In this document: in pieces, positions 48,074-60,639 of the stretch | How positions within the stretch are numbered: the stretch's first letter is position 1 | How the letters are laid out: every line of letters begins with the position of its first letter | Source of the DNA: Sycobia sp. Sy_11 | Lineage: Eukaryota; Arthropoda; Insecta; Hymenoptera; Epichrysomallidae | Length of the DNA: 64,000 bases | NCBI GenBank assembly: GCA_018907035.1 | Contig: JACCIC010000223.1 | Coordinates: 434,001-498,000 of the forward strand | Direction: 5' to 3' | Translations under genes and position numbers: made by a program | Notes under the pieces: model-generated | What the model was told of the DNA's origin: nothing | Databases searched by the model: none | Seen by the model: the letters and a program-made list of their open reading frames with translations, nothing else

Positions 48074-48511
48074 CTAATGTATGTAATTCGACTGAAATTT
48101 TTTGACTGAAATGATAATGATGTTTGGGCATTCAGGTCTTTCGTCATCTTCAATGTTTTTGCGGCCATCTTGGAAAGGCTTATACCACTCGTAAATCCTT
48201 GCTTTACTCATAGCAGACTCACTATATGCCTTTGTTAACTTTTCATAAACTTCACTACACTTTATTTCATTTTTTACGCAAAACTGAATACAACTTCTTT
48301 GCTCCAATTTTTTTATAAACGAAAATCACCGAGCTCGAAAAAACCACGTCTAAAGTCAGCGGCTACCACTTAAAAAGTAAGAAATATTGCTGAAAAGTTT
48401 ATCGTACTTCAGGGGCATGCGTACTAACATAAGAAAAAAGTTTTAATACAGGCTGACTCTCCAAAGTCGCGAAATTTTAAAATTCTCATTACTTTTTGAA
48501 CACACCTAGTA
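48074..48511 (-). pseudogene. mariner 5' end with DNA-binding domain fragment
   Basis: Minus strand: terminal repeat CTAGGTGTGTTCAAAAAGTA at 48511, 5' leader, then ATG at 48307 and MEQRSCIQFCVKNEIKCSEV..., EWYKPFQDGRKNIEDDERP, the N-terminal helix-turn-helix region of a mariner transposase. Homology ends after about 65 codons; the catalytic half and right end are gone. A third mariner lineage. Confidence 0.8.
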
Positions 48512-49784
<1,273 letters not shown>

Positions 49785-50016
49785 TTTTAATCTGAAAAAT
49801 CTCTCTCTCTCTTTATCTCTATCTTTCATTCTTTTTCTCTCATAAAATGGTTCTGTATGCCAAATCCTACTGAATATAGTTTGTGACGACAAATTATATT
49901 TTTGTTTGTATATATCATATTAACTTCAGAATTGTGACAAGAGACTATGTTTTATTTTTTTAATTTGAACAAAGAAAAAAATGATAAAATAGGGTTCTTT
50001 ACACTAACACCTCAAA

Positions 50017-50076
<60 letters not shown>

Positions 50077-50689
50077 TACGGTGTCTACTGAGAAATATTA
50101 TATTGACGTGTATGGGGCGGTTGAATATGATATCCCGTTGCCTAAAGACGATTTCTAAAGGCAGTTGTGTGTTCGGATGATAGAATGCGATGTTCAGGTG
50201 TCTCTGGACGATTTATACGGGGAACATTTTATTTAGTTGATAGAAAACGAGGTCCAAGTTTAAGGAAATCAACTTCTATGGGAAGATTTGTATTGGGGCG
50301 GTAAAATACGAAATCTAGGTCCGAACGACTTCTACGGGAAGTATTGTTTTTAGTCGTTAGGATGCTAGCTTTGTTTGGACGACTTCTACTGGGACTATCG
50401 TATCTAGTTGGTATGAAACGATGTTCAGGTATGTGTGGTCAAGTTCGACGGGTAGTTTCGTGTTCGGATTATAAAATAGTCAGGAAAATATCAAGTTTTT
50501 GAAGTGGACACTACATTGAAGAAGCTTTTTATACAGAAGTGATGATAGGTAAATTACGGTCTATTATTTATAGAGTTGTAAATTTCTATATATAGAGTAC
50601 TTTTTACTTAGGTATTATTGAATTGTGTATGAAAATCGTTAATTTATTATCTCGGGCAGAGACGGCTGAGCCGAGACGGGGGATTCTAG
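49785..50689 (+). mobile_element. Helitron 3' half
   Basis: Starts at the CT tract and continues through ATGGTTCTGTATGCCAAAT, GACAAGAGACTATG, a TA tract (50022-50070), the ~60 bp unit array (50080-50470) and the tail, ending GCCGAGACGGGGGATTCTAG with CTAG at 50686-50689. Before the end, GACGGCTGAGCCG can form the terminal hairpin. The 5' end is missing. Confidence 0.82.
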
Positions 50690-50704
50690 CATACACACAC
50701 ACAC

Positions 50705-51172
50705 ACATACACACAGTTTCGAGGTGTCGGTAAAAACCTTATTTTTCAATCATTTCGTTTGTTCGAACTAAAAAGTCTATTGTCAATTCTGAAATTCATG
50801 TAACGTATAATAACAAAAATATAATTTGTCATCACAAATTATGTTTAGTGTGATTTGGCATACCAGACCATTTGATAAGAGATGACTGAGAAAGAAAAAG
50901 AGAGAGAAGTGAAATTTTTCCTCGTAAGAGAAAATAAAATTTACAATAATCAAGATATCTATAAGGTGTGAGCATATTGTTAGATAAACCTGAAGAACAA
51001 AAAGAGTAATACTGACTAACGTCACACCTTCTTTAGGATACGATCCCAAAGTTGCATATAATCATTCGTCAGACCTAGCGTGGTATTAATAGTTTAAGCG
51101 GACTACTTTGAGTTGATGTTCGTAGTTTTTTTGGTTATCGTGTACAAACAAAAACACGCTTTGCCTTCATAT
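50705..51172 (-). mobile_element. Helitron 5' half with internal deletion
   Basis: Minus orientation: the 5' end block (GACAAAGCGTG type, here CTTTGCCTTCATATATA on plus) near 51165, then a deletion joining it directly to the CATCAACTCAAAGTAG-type region at about 51120, then the internal part up to the GTTTCGAGG block at 50717. Only 16 bp separate it from the opposite-orientation Helitron. Confidence 0.75.
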
Positions 51173-51179
51173 ATATTAT

Positions 51180-51350
51180 GTTTATTTTATTATTAATTTG
51201 ATTTTTATTTAGTTTTAATTTTTAATATAATTTATTGTAATAATAAGTTTTATTGCAGATTCTACGGGTGTGAACATAAACAAGGACAGTCTTATTGTCA
51301 TTATTTTAGCTAATATATTATATTATAAAGACTGTAGGGCCGGTAAAAAT
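51180..51350 (+). repeat. Penelope-associated terminal repeat
   Basis: T-rich tract, acceptor TTTTATTGCAG (ending 51258), ATTCTACGGGTGTGAACATA, GACAGTCTTATTGTC (15-mer with two changes, about 51286-51300), ATTTTAGC and the degenerate CTGTAGGGCCGGTAAAAATA end block. Confidence 0.55.
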
Positions 51351-51359
51351 ATTTAGTAA

Positions 51360-51946
51360 ATTATTAAACAAAAAACGTGCGGGACTTACCACGCGCTTAG
51401 GTCTTCAGTTAATTCGTTGTTTCCAGTTTCGTGCGAAACTTACCACGCGCTTTACTCTTTAGTTTATTAAGTAGATTATAAGCGTATATACTTTGTGTGA
51501 TGTTGGTGCGCGAATAAACGGCGTAAACAGCAGGTGGATTGGTGGGACAGTACACTAGGTCCTGTGGAATTATCGTTCCGAGGAAATTCCTGGCGACAAT
51601 TGTGCCCGGTGGCTGCTGTCTGTGGCAAGGGCTACATCCGTTCTCGAGACGTCGGGGCCACAATAAAGAGTAGGAGATGACTTTCGGAATCTTCCTACCC
51701 CTTTTTGGCACCTCATCCTCTATAAAATCGCTGTTCGCCACAGTCAGGTATCGCGCTGGAATACTCCATTGTATGCGTCATGTGTGATAAAGTGTGGAGA
51801 ACTGAATCCGTAAGTTATGCGAAGTTTCTATTTATAAAGCTTCTATATAAATCAAGTGTGTGATCTTAATCGAGCTTGCGTTAAACGATAAACTCTATTT
51901 GTTAAATAAAGGCTTTTTCCTCCACTCACCGAGTGGAGGTTTTTTA
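51360..51946. other. Unassigned unit with a terminal hairpin
   Basis: Less AT-rich. GGACTTACCACGCGCTT and AACTTACCACGCGCTT repeat (51384-51400, 51440-51455). A 110-codon minus-strand frame (51741-51409, starting MANSDFIEDEVPKRG) has no recognisable domain and may be chance. The unit ends with a perfect 9 bp stem CCTCCACTC-ACC-GAGTGGAGG (51919-51939) followed by six T, preceded by AATAAA (51906). A similar hairpin plus T-run lies at 61357-61380. Confidence 0.35.
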
Positions 51947-51960
51947 TGCCTCGCGATATA

Positions 51961-52094
51961 ATATTAAATAAACATTAAAACCAAATTTAACTCTATTTAT
52001 TGAGTCCACACCATCATGTATGTTCCTTATCCTTAATATTAAAATTTCTATTTATTTTATGAACTTTTATTTTCCTTTATTTGTTTCTATACAG
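51961..52094. other. No recognisable gene
   Basis: AT-rich DNA before the transposase fossil. Confidence 0.4.
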
Positions 52095-52745
52095 AAGATG
52101 ATTTCGACCGTCATGTCGAATATTGTGAAGACATGATGGAACGCATAATTGAAAATCCTGAATTTTCATACAATATAGCATTCTGAGAAGCAGCGACATT
52201 TCAACGTGAAGGAACCTTAAATAGGCATAACTACAAATTATTATCAGATAATAATCCTCATTGGACTAGAGAAGATAAATCACAATATCCAGAAAAATTA
52301 AATGTTTGGGCTGGCCTTCTCAACAACAGAATCATAGGATCTTTTTATTGATGGTAACTAAAATGCACAAAACTATGAAGATATGCTATGAAACCAAATA
52401 GTTCCTGCAATTAGAGAAAAAGCTCGGCCCAACTTTCATAATACATGGTTTTAACAGGATGGTGCGGGACCCCACATGCACGACACATTCGTAATTTCCT
52501 AGATAAAGTTTTTTTTTTCCAATTGATGGATAGGGCAGAGACGTACTATAGAATGGCAAGCTAGATCACCTGACTTAACACCTCTTAATTATTTTTTTTG
52601 GGGTTACTTATAAGATAGGGTATACAAAACAAAACCTCAAAATTTAGACGAATTCCTACGAAAATGATCCAAAACGCAGTTGATGCTTTTTACCATCGGT
52701 TAGATTGTCAAAAAGTAAATCGAGGTCAATTTGAGCAGTTAAAGT
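52095..52745 (+). pseudogene. DD41D-type Tc1/mariner-superfamily transposase fossil
   Basis: Through several stops it reads HVEYCEDMMERIIENPEFSY, TLNRHNYKLLSDNNPHW, QYPEKLNVWAGLLNNRIIG, then QDGAGPHMHDTF (expected QDGAPPH, second catalytic Asp retained), RTIEWQARSPDLTPLNYFFW and RVYKTKPQNLDEF. The third catalytic position is Asn (LNYFF for LDFF). The spacing fits the insect lineage in which about 41 residues separate the last two acids. The element continues to a terminal sequence near 53310. Confidence 0.75.
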
Positions 52746-53315
52746 AAAAAATTGCAGTCCATAATGCTTATGATCAAATGTGAGAGGTAAGGGGACTCAC
52801 GCTAATCAAGCACCCCATCGTAAGAGGGCAAGATGAGTCAAAGGGAACAGATTATACTATGTCCACGTTGTTGTTCCTGGGTAATGATAAAAATAAATAA
52901 GAAAATTAAAAGTATAATGTCGTTGAAGGGCATCGTCAAAGCCATGCAGAGCGTTACCGTTGCATGTACCTTCATAAAGTTAATAGTTTCCGTGGTACAA
53001 AAATTGAGAATTTCCTATGCCAAGATGTTTCCAGACCTTCGAGGTTAAATGACCTTGTGTGACCATCAAGGTCATCGTTGACCTATGATTTGAGCACATG
53101 TTTGGACGTCAAATTTTCTGCTCTTTCGATTTTCGTTGTCAAAAATAGGGGTGCCCATTGGAAATAACCTTGAAAGCCAAACCCAAAGTCAAATCCAGGG
53201 TCACTATTAAATTCCTTGACAAAAGCTACCTCCAGATTGACCTTGACCTTGTGCAAAATCAGTTTCCCTGTAAAATTATTAAGGTGTCCCGGAATTTTTT
53301 GGATATCCTGTATAT
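52746..53315 (+). mobile_element. 3' region of the DD41D-type element
   Basis: Non-coding tail ending GGTGTCCCGGAATTTTTTGG then ATATCCTG before TATATA, consistent with a terminal inverted repeat. It carries repeated nuclear-receptor-type half-sites: TGACCTTG near 53050, TCAAGGTCA near 53067, TGACCTTGACCTTG near 53240, plus further AACCTTGA/AAGTCAA variants. Confidence 0.5.
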
Positions 53316-53344
53316 ATAGAATTTCGGTTTTGCTAGTAAATTAA

Positions 53345-53966
53345 CTTCTGATACTGCCACCATTTCTTTTGTTTAAACTGAGAAAAACATAGTCTACATC
53401 GCCACTAAAAAATAAACTATTCAAAAGATATCTAAGTGTCGCATAGTGTCAAATTAACCTGAAAAACAAAAAGAATAATACCGAATAAAATCACACATTC
53501 TTTAGAATACTAATCCCAAAGTTTGTTATGATCATTCAAATGGGCTGGCATAGTATTAATAATTTAAGCTAAGTACTTTGAGTTGCTATTCGACTTAATT
53601 CATGACACAGTCTGCTGGACGCTGATGGAACTAACTGCTAAAACCGTTCATTGCGCATATGCACGATATTAGTTTACTACGTGCACGACATCTTGAATCG
53701 ATCTTGAACTAGAGTTATTATCTCCAGCAAATTATAACACGCGGCTTATAATTTGTCCATAAATAAGATGAAAGTAAAATAATTTTCAATAAAAAACACA
53801 GCCCATGTACTTCCGAAGACACTACAGAATATATATTTCGAATAACGAATCATTAGTTATGAATAACAAAATAATCGAATCATTAGTTTTTTGTTTATCG
53901 TATACAAAAAAAATACCCTTTGTCTTTATTAATGAGTATGAAGTATGATATGATATGATATGATAT
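53345..53966 (-). mobile_element. Helitron 5' half
   Basis: Minus orientation: pentamer run (ATGATATGATATG on plus, 53943-53966), AAGACAAAGGGT, reduced 5' blocks (partly duplicated CGAATCATTAG), AAAATTATTTTACTTTCATC, CAACTCAAAGTACTTAG and CAGGTTAATTTGACAC. A ~100 bp stretch near 53655-53750 is foreign to the other copies. Confidence 0.7.
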
Positions 53967-54551
53967 AATGTGAAAATAACTTTCAGTAATACTGCGCTTC
54001 ACATGCATACGTTAAACGTGAGTGAATAATTATATTCAATAAAGAATTGGATAAACTCAAATAACCCAGTGTTTTATAGAATAAATAAAACTTATATATT
54101 TTAAATACACAGTTATATATAACGACACGATGTTGTTGAGTTAACAATCCATCTGAATCTGAATTTTTTAAAATTTATCAGTTTCAAATTACCGTTGTCG
54201 TGCATGATTCTAAAGGATCGAGATGCGCAAAATAATACATTGCGCTTCATGCGTCGGCATCTGGTTAGATCTCGAGATAGGTAGAGATGCGAGTACGTAT
54301 TCTTTCGTAAAGGTATATGAGACTTGTATCCACCTGCCGATTGAACAGGTCATTATATTAATATATTTTATTTTCTCTGGTGATCATATAGACGGTTGCC
54401 CGATAATGATGGCAAATTTCAAAACTACTAATAATATACTTTAATTTCATATTAACTTTATAATGTAAAATAATAGATCAGAAGATAATGACGATCCTAC
54501 TAGACAAAATTAATCTAACTATCTACATATCATTTCTGAATATATATACAT

Positions 54552-54592
<41 letters not shown>
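53967..54592. other. No recognisable gene
   Basis: AT-rich DNA; nothing recognised. It ends in a TA run (54558-54592). Confidence 0.4.
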
Positions 54593-54595
<3 letters not shown>

Positions 54596-54729
54596 TATCA
54601 TATCATATCATATCATATTATATCATATCATATCATACTAATTTATAAAGACAAAGCGTGTTTTTGTTTGTACGCGATAACCGAAAAAACAACTAAACCG
54701 ATTGTTCTGAAATTCGACATATAGATTCT
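54593..54729 (+). mobile_element. Helitron 5' terminal fragment
   Basis: TCATA pentamer array (54593-54638), TACTAATTTATAAAGAC, AAAGCGTGTTTTTG, CTAAACCGATTGTTCTG and GACATATAGATTCTG, after which unrelated sequence begins. Confidence 0.8.
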
Positions 54730-54779
54730 GTTCGCGTGTTCTGCGCTTCTTCCTAGGTGCAAATTATCGAACACATGGA

Positions 54780-54854
54780 GATGTATATGTATATGTATAT
54801 GTAGGTATGTTTATATATGTAAGTGTATATGTGTATATGTATATATATCCATAT

Positions 54855-54917
<63 letters not shown>
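54780..54917. repeat. (GTATAT)n and (TA)n tract
   Basis: Imperfect TATG/GTATAT repeats passing into a long TA run that abuts the CTAG end of the next Helitron. Confidence 0.9.
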
Positions 54918-54918
<1 letters not shown>

Positions 54919-55965
54919 TAGCATCCCCCGTCTCGGCTTCGCCTGAGATATTAATTTAACCGATTTCATAAATAATTCAATAATCTCTTAGTAAAAAGTA
55001 TTTAAATATAAAAATCTATATTTCTATAAATAATTGAGCGTAATTTACCTATCGTCACTGCTGTATAAAAAGCTGCTTTAATGTAGCGTCTTCTTCACAA
55101 AAACGGCTTCGATGGAGAAAATTGTATTTTCGAGTTCGAGCGGTAGAAAAAGATGTCCAAGTATGTCAAGATGACGTTTACAGAGAGTAAACATGTTTGG
55201 ACTATAGGAAATGTCTCGGGACGACTTCTATCAAGAGTTTCGTGTTGGGGAGGTAGAAGACAATGTCCAGGTATCCCGGGACGATTCTTACTGATAGTGT
55301 GCGTGTTCGAATGATATAATACTCATTTCTTCATCCAGGTCGTACTGAAATACTTGGAAATTGTTTCCTACCAACTATACACGACACTCCCCGTAGAAGT
55401 CGTACCAAATCATCTGGAAATCGCATTCTATCATCCGAACACGAAACTCCCCGCAGTAGCTGACCCGATATACCTGAACTTCGTTTCTTATCAACTCAAG
55501 ACCGTACTGCCCGTAGAAGTCGTTCGGATACACCTAAATATCGTATTTTACCGTCTCAACACGTATCTTTCCATAGAAGTTGATTTCCTCATACCTCGAT
55601 ATCGTTTTCTATCAACTAAATATAATATTCCCCATAGAAATCGCCCAAAGGCACCTGGACATCGCATTCTATCATCAAAACCACTGCCCATATAAATCGT
55701 CTAGCAGCAACGGGATATCGTAATCAACCGCCCGTATACGCCAATACAATATTTCTCAGTAGAAACCGTATTTAAAATGTGTATATATAATGTATACAAT
55801 ATAAATACATATAATATATTTTACGTATTTAGTATATTTTCGTTTTTTCAATGAAATACCGTGAATATTCTCGTAGTGACAACAACTGAAATTCAGACAA
55901 AATGGTATCCGAATAGTATATTTTCTAAGTAGAAGATGGGTATTGCCTTTTTATGCAGAAGTTAC

Positions 55966-56006
<41 letters not shown>

Positions 56007-56689
56007 TATTTATATATGTGTGTATGTATGTGTGTGTGTGTACATAGTATCGAGGTTGTTGGTAAAAGAACCCTATTTTGCAATTATTTCTTTTATTCAA
56101 ACTAAAAAAACAGTCTCTTATCACAATTCTGAAGTTAATATAATGTAAAAAAACAAAAATAGAATTTGTCGTCACAAATTATATTCAGTATTATTTGTCA
56201 TTCAGAACGATTTTCTAAAAGAAGGAGAAAGAAAAACAGAGAGACAGAGACAGAGACAGATTTTCCCATGTAAGGAAAAATAAAATTTACTAAAATCAAA
56301 AGATATGCATATGGTGTAAGAGTAGTGTCAGATGAACTTGAAAAATAAAAAGGGTTATACCGACTAACGTCAGACCTTCTTTAGGATACGAATTCCAAAG
56401 TTGAATATGAACATTCGTTTGAGCTGGCCTGGTATTAATACTTTAATCGGACTACTTTGATTTGATGTTCATGATTCCAGATTTCACCCAGTGGTCGCTG
56501 GTAAACCTGATTGTTAAAACCATGAACTTAATTTACTGATGAAAGTAAAATAATTTTCAATAAAAAACATAGCCTATGTCCTTCCCAAGATAATATAGAA
56601 TCTATATGTCATATTTCAGAACACTCGGTTCAGTAGTTTTTTCGGTTATCGTGTACAAACAAAAACACGCTTTTCTTTATAAACTAGTA

Positions 56690-56692
<3 letters not shown>
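54918..56692 (-). mobile_element. Full-length non-autonomous Helitron
   Basis: Minus strand from TC at 56692 to CTAG at 54921-54918 (on plus: CTAGCATCCCCCGTCTCGGC). All family blocks are present in order: 5' block (56685-56570), GA tract (56237-56262), GTTGTTGGTAAAAGAACC block, TA tract (55974-55999), ~60 bp unit array (55100-55770) and tail. On plus, 55354-55695 is a 113-codon frame made of 20-residue repeats of the pattern F/S-Y-x-x-N-T-x-L-P-V-E-V-V-x-x-x-L-N. No Rep/helicase. Confidence 0.88.
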
Positions 56693-56735
<43 letters not shown>

Positions 56736-56738
<3 letters not shown>

Positions 56739-59237
56739 GGCGAGTGTCTCAAGGCGCCCGCGCCGACTTGTCCAGGAAAAAGACGACGCGCGCGCCATCC
56801 CGTGGACAAGGAAACCTTAAGGCGCTCTTCCGCGCCGTCGCGCCTTGTGCTCGGCATTCTCCCTTCCCCTTACCTCCCCGCGCCACAAGCCGCGCATAAC
56901 CGTCGGCTAGTGGAACGGTGAGTAGCCATAACCTACAGCACGACCAAAAGAGTGAGATGTACTCACAAAAGATGAAATAAGAAATAAGAAAAACAAAGTG
57001 AATAGACATAAATATATTATAAGAATAAAGAATAATAAATAATACAGGTAATAAGAAGAAAAAAATTTGTTATAGATAATAGACATAAGATAAATAATAA
57101 GAGTAAATTATAAGAATGATTAATAAGAATAAAGAAGAAGTTAATAATAGACATAAACATATAATGAGAATAAATAATGAGAATAAATACAGATTAACAA
57201 GAAGAAAGAAGATAGTTAGAAAATAATAGACATAAGATAAATAATAAGAATAAAGAAGAAGTTAATAATAGACATAAGATTTAATAAGAATAGATAGTAA
57301 GAATAATTACAGAGAATAAGAATAAAGAAGAATTTAATAGTAGACATAAATTATATAATGAGAATAAATAATAAGAATGATTAAAGGTAATAAGAATAAA
57401 GAAAATAGTTAGAAATAACCGACATAAAGAGATAATGAGAATAAATGATAGAAGATGATTATAAATAATAAGAATAAATTTAAGAATAAGAATATGGAAG
57501 ATAATAGTATATAGAATGATATAGATAATAAGAGATAACAGAAATTATGATAATAAATATACGGCTATTATAGAGAAAATAATAAGATAGTTAATGATAG
57601 ATTATAGATATAGATGATAGTACATACAATTACATAGATATTAAGAACTAATAGACGATTATAAATAATAGAAATAAAATAGCTAATAAGGATAAATAAC
57701 TGAAGATAATTAAGGACAATAGAGATAATATAGACAATAAGTAATAATTGTATACATAGAATAATAGAGTAGGTTAAGTGGAGTGATGCGAGTGAGATCT
57801 ATGTTAAGTGGAGTGATGCGAGTGAGATTTATGTAAATGGAGTGATGCGAGTGAGATTTAGGTAAATGTAGCGATGCGAATGAGAATGGATGTGAGTGCG
57901 GCTACTAGGCTAACAGATCTAATCAGATCCTCGTAGGTTAGCATGAAGCGTTTAAATAAAATTAAGTTGTTATTATGGCTATGATGTCCTTTGTTATGCA
58001 TATTAAACTAATGATTATCGAGTGCTTGATTACAAGCCCAGTTTATAATTCTTAGATGGATTAACAAATCAAAGTGTTTAGTTATCCTAAATTAGCATAC
58101 AAACTAATCAAACTCAATAAATAAATTTTCTTTGTAACAATCATATCGAAGTTAGTCCATCAGTCGAATTACCTTTATTTTATCAGAAGTCAATATTACA
58201 ATTAACGGTCATTATTGGCAGAAATTATTGTTAATATTAGGCTGAACGCTTATTAGTATTGTACGCGCGAGGGCCGTGTTCGGCGCATCACGACCGCGAT
58301 CGGCCGTCGTCGGCCGCCGCCGAATTCCCCCCCCCCCTTATCCCATCCTTCTTCCCTGTGAGCAGTGAGACGAGCGGGATTGCGTTGTCGGCCAGGGAAC
58401 GAGTCGGTCGTCGAAGAGAGAGATAGAGAGAGGACGAGAGGTGGTAATAGTTGTAGAGGCCAGAGAGAGAAATATTACAAGAGCAGAGCAGCGGAGGAGA
58501 TTGGAAAACGGGGTGGAGAAGTGAGTGTGGGAGCGTTATCGAAATTAAGGAGAGGCAAGGAGACGGATTTGGGAGGTCGAAGGCAGTGCGGACATCGAGA
58601 GGGCGGACATCGAGAGTGCGGTGGAGTGAGCTGAGGAGAGAAAGAGAAAGAGAGAGAGAGAGAGAGGACGACAGCAGGAGGGCCCAAGAAGACAGCAGAG
58701 TGAGGAGCGGAATCGAGAGCAGAGCAGAGTTGCGAGGAGCGAAGGAGACGATGAAGAGGCGTAGAAGGGGCCACGTGATTGCCGAAGATCTTCGCACGTG
58801 AGTACTCCCCGCGGCAACGGCGAGCCGACCGTCAGCGGGGTGCCGCACGTTTTTCTTCTCCATTTTCTCTTGTCCATTATCCTCGTCCCTTCCCCGTCAT
58901 CCCCTCCAAATTCGGCGAGTGCGTCGGGACGCGGGTCGCGGTCAGGATGGGTCGAGCGGTTTTTTTTTGTTGTATTTTTCCCTTTCTTTATTTCTTTGTT
59001 GTAATCGAGTAATTAAGGTTGAGTGAATAAAAGATTTTGTACGGAGGCTTATAATTGATCCGTGTGTAGTTCCTTCCCGAAATCTCCCGTTTCATTATTT
59101 TAGACCAGCGGAACCCCTTCCGAGGAGTAAGGTAAGAGTGTGGAGCATAAAAAATTAAATTTTTTTTTTGTGTGTGCGCGACATCATCGGAATTGAAATA
59201 AAATTCAAACTTTCGGAGAGCGGATCGTCGCATTACA
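56736..59237 (+). mobile_element. Large LTR-like unit, copy B
   Basis: TGTGGCGAGTG start, ...GTCGCATTACA end, within TA runs on both sides. Shares its first ~100 bp and last ~900 bp blocks (GTTCGGCGCATCACGACCGC at about 58279, AAATTCGGCGAGTGCGTCG at 58906, acceptor-like TTTTAGACCAGCGGAACCCC near 59095) with 6375-8418. The middle (57000-57770) is made of degenerate AATAAGAATAAAGAAG and AATAGACATAA repeats. The GC-rich part 58370-58800 has long open frames on both strands with no recognisable domain. The mariner at 59259 inserted only 22 bp beyond its end. Confidence 0.55.
57774..57890. repeat. 30 bp tandem repeat
   Basis: About four units of TAAGTGGAGTGATGCGAGTG plus AGATCTATGT, the last one diverged. 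Confidence 0.85.
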
Positions 59238-59258
59238 ATATATATATATATATATATA

Positions 59259-60541
59259 TTAGGAGTGTGAATAAGTCTTTCCCGTTTTTTGTAAGAGATG
59301 GCGCCACCAATACTGTGCGAGTATTCAATGGTTACATATGTCATAATCAAAGCTTATTCATATGCCAACAATTCCATACTAACACATTAGTTAAAATTTT
59401 TTCGCATCATAAATTTTTGATATCGTGAAAATGTCGAAATTTGAGCCGAGTCGACGTCATTTGCGGGAAGTTTCACTTTATTGGTTCAATTTGAAGAAAT
59501 CTGCTGCCGAGACGCATCGATTGCTTCAGGAGGCTTATGGAGAAGGTTGTGTCGATGATTCAAGTGTTCGCGGATGGTTTCGACGCTTCAAAAGCGGTGA
59601 TTTCGACGTGGAAGACAAGGAGCGTTCCGGGCGGCCGCAAATCTTTGAAGATCGAGAATTGGCGACTTTGCTTGATGAAGATTCTTGTCAAACGCAAGAA
59701 GAACTTGCTGAAGCATTGGGAGTTGACCGAACAACCATTTCCAAGCGTTTGAAAGCCATGGGAATGATCCAAAAGCAAGGAAATTGGGTGCCGTACGAAC
59801 TGAAGCTAAAAGACGTCGAACGGCGTTTTTTCACTTGCGAACAGCTGCTTCAGCGACATAAAAGAAAGGGTTTTCTGCATCGTATCGTGACTGGCGATGA
59901 AAAGTGGATACGTTACGATAATCCGAAGCGAAGAAAATCATGGGGACTACCCGGCCATGCATCATCATCGACGGCCAAGCCAAATATTCATGACGCCAAG
60001 CTCATGCTCTGTATATGGTGGGACCAGTAAGGTGTGGTTTACTATGAGCTTCTGAAACCGAATGAAAGGTTCACAGACAAGGTCTATCGACGACAATTGA
60101 TGCGTTTTTAGCCACGCACTGCGAGAAAAACGGCCACAATACTCCGACAGGCACGACAAAGTTATTTTGCAACATGACAATGCTTGCCCACATGTTGCAC
60201 CGCCGGTGAAAACATACTTAGAAACGCTCAAATGGGAAGTCCTACCCCACCCGCCGTATAGTCCAGACGTTGCTCCGTCTGATTACCATCTCTTCAGATC
60301 GATGACGCATGGCCTGGCTGACCAGCACTTCCATTCCTACGAGGAAGCCAAAAAATGGTTGGATGACTGGATAGAGGCCAAACCGGTCGAATTTTTTCGC
60401 AACGGGATTCGTATGTTGCCAGAAAGATGGGAAAAAATTGTAGCTAGCGATGGCCAATACTTTCAATAATTTATTTGTAATCATTTTTTCACAATAAAGG
60501 CTCAAAATTTGAAAAAAAACGGGAAAGACTTATTCACATAC

Positions 60542-60545
<4 letters not shown>
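59259..60545 (+). mobile_element. Second full-length mariner copy, defective
   Basis: 1287 bp with the same ends as 25025-26310 (TTAGGAGTGTGAATAAG; inverted TCAGGTATGTGAATAAG), inserted in a TA microsatellite so the TA duplication merges with the flank. The two copies differ by scattered substitutions and one extra base. Confidence 0.95.
59431..60471 (+). pseudogene. mariner transposase, broken copy
   Basis: Open from ATG at 59431 to a premature TAA at 60028-60030 (CAG-CTA in the intact copy has become CAG-TAA), then one extra T near 60106-60110 shifts the frame. The remainder reads from HDNACPH (60170) to the end. It keeps Arg at the GWFRRF position and the conserved LCIWWDQ, both altered in the intact-frame copy; HDNARPH has become HDNACPH. 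It cannot make a full enzyme, but its ends are intact. Confidence 0.92.

Positions 60546-60588
<43 letters not shown>
60546..60588. repeat. (TA)n microsatellite
   Basis: The right part of the TA run into which the second mariner inserted. Confidence 0.95.
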
Positions 60589-60594
<6 letters not shown>

Positions 60595-60639
60595 GCGTGT
60601 ATGTATGTACGTTTTTCTATGTATATATAGCTGTCTGGA

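Noticed and set aside
51919..51945. Bacterial rho-independent terminator
   Set aside because: The shape fits, but the whole window is eukaryotic transposon-rich DNA; reported instead as a structured element end.
58288..58863. 191-codon minus-strand open frame, the longest outside the mariners
   Set aside because: The product is Ser/Leu/Pro low-complexity from a GA/CT-rich stretch, with rival frames on the other strand. It belongs to the LTR-like unit and shows no domain.
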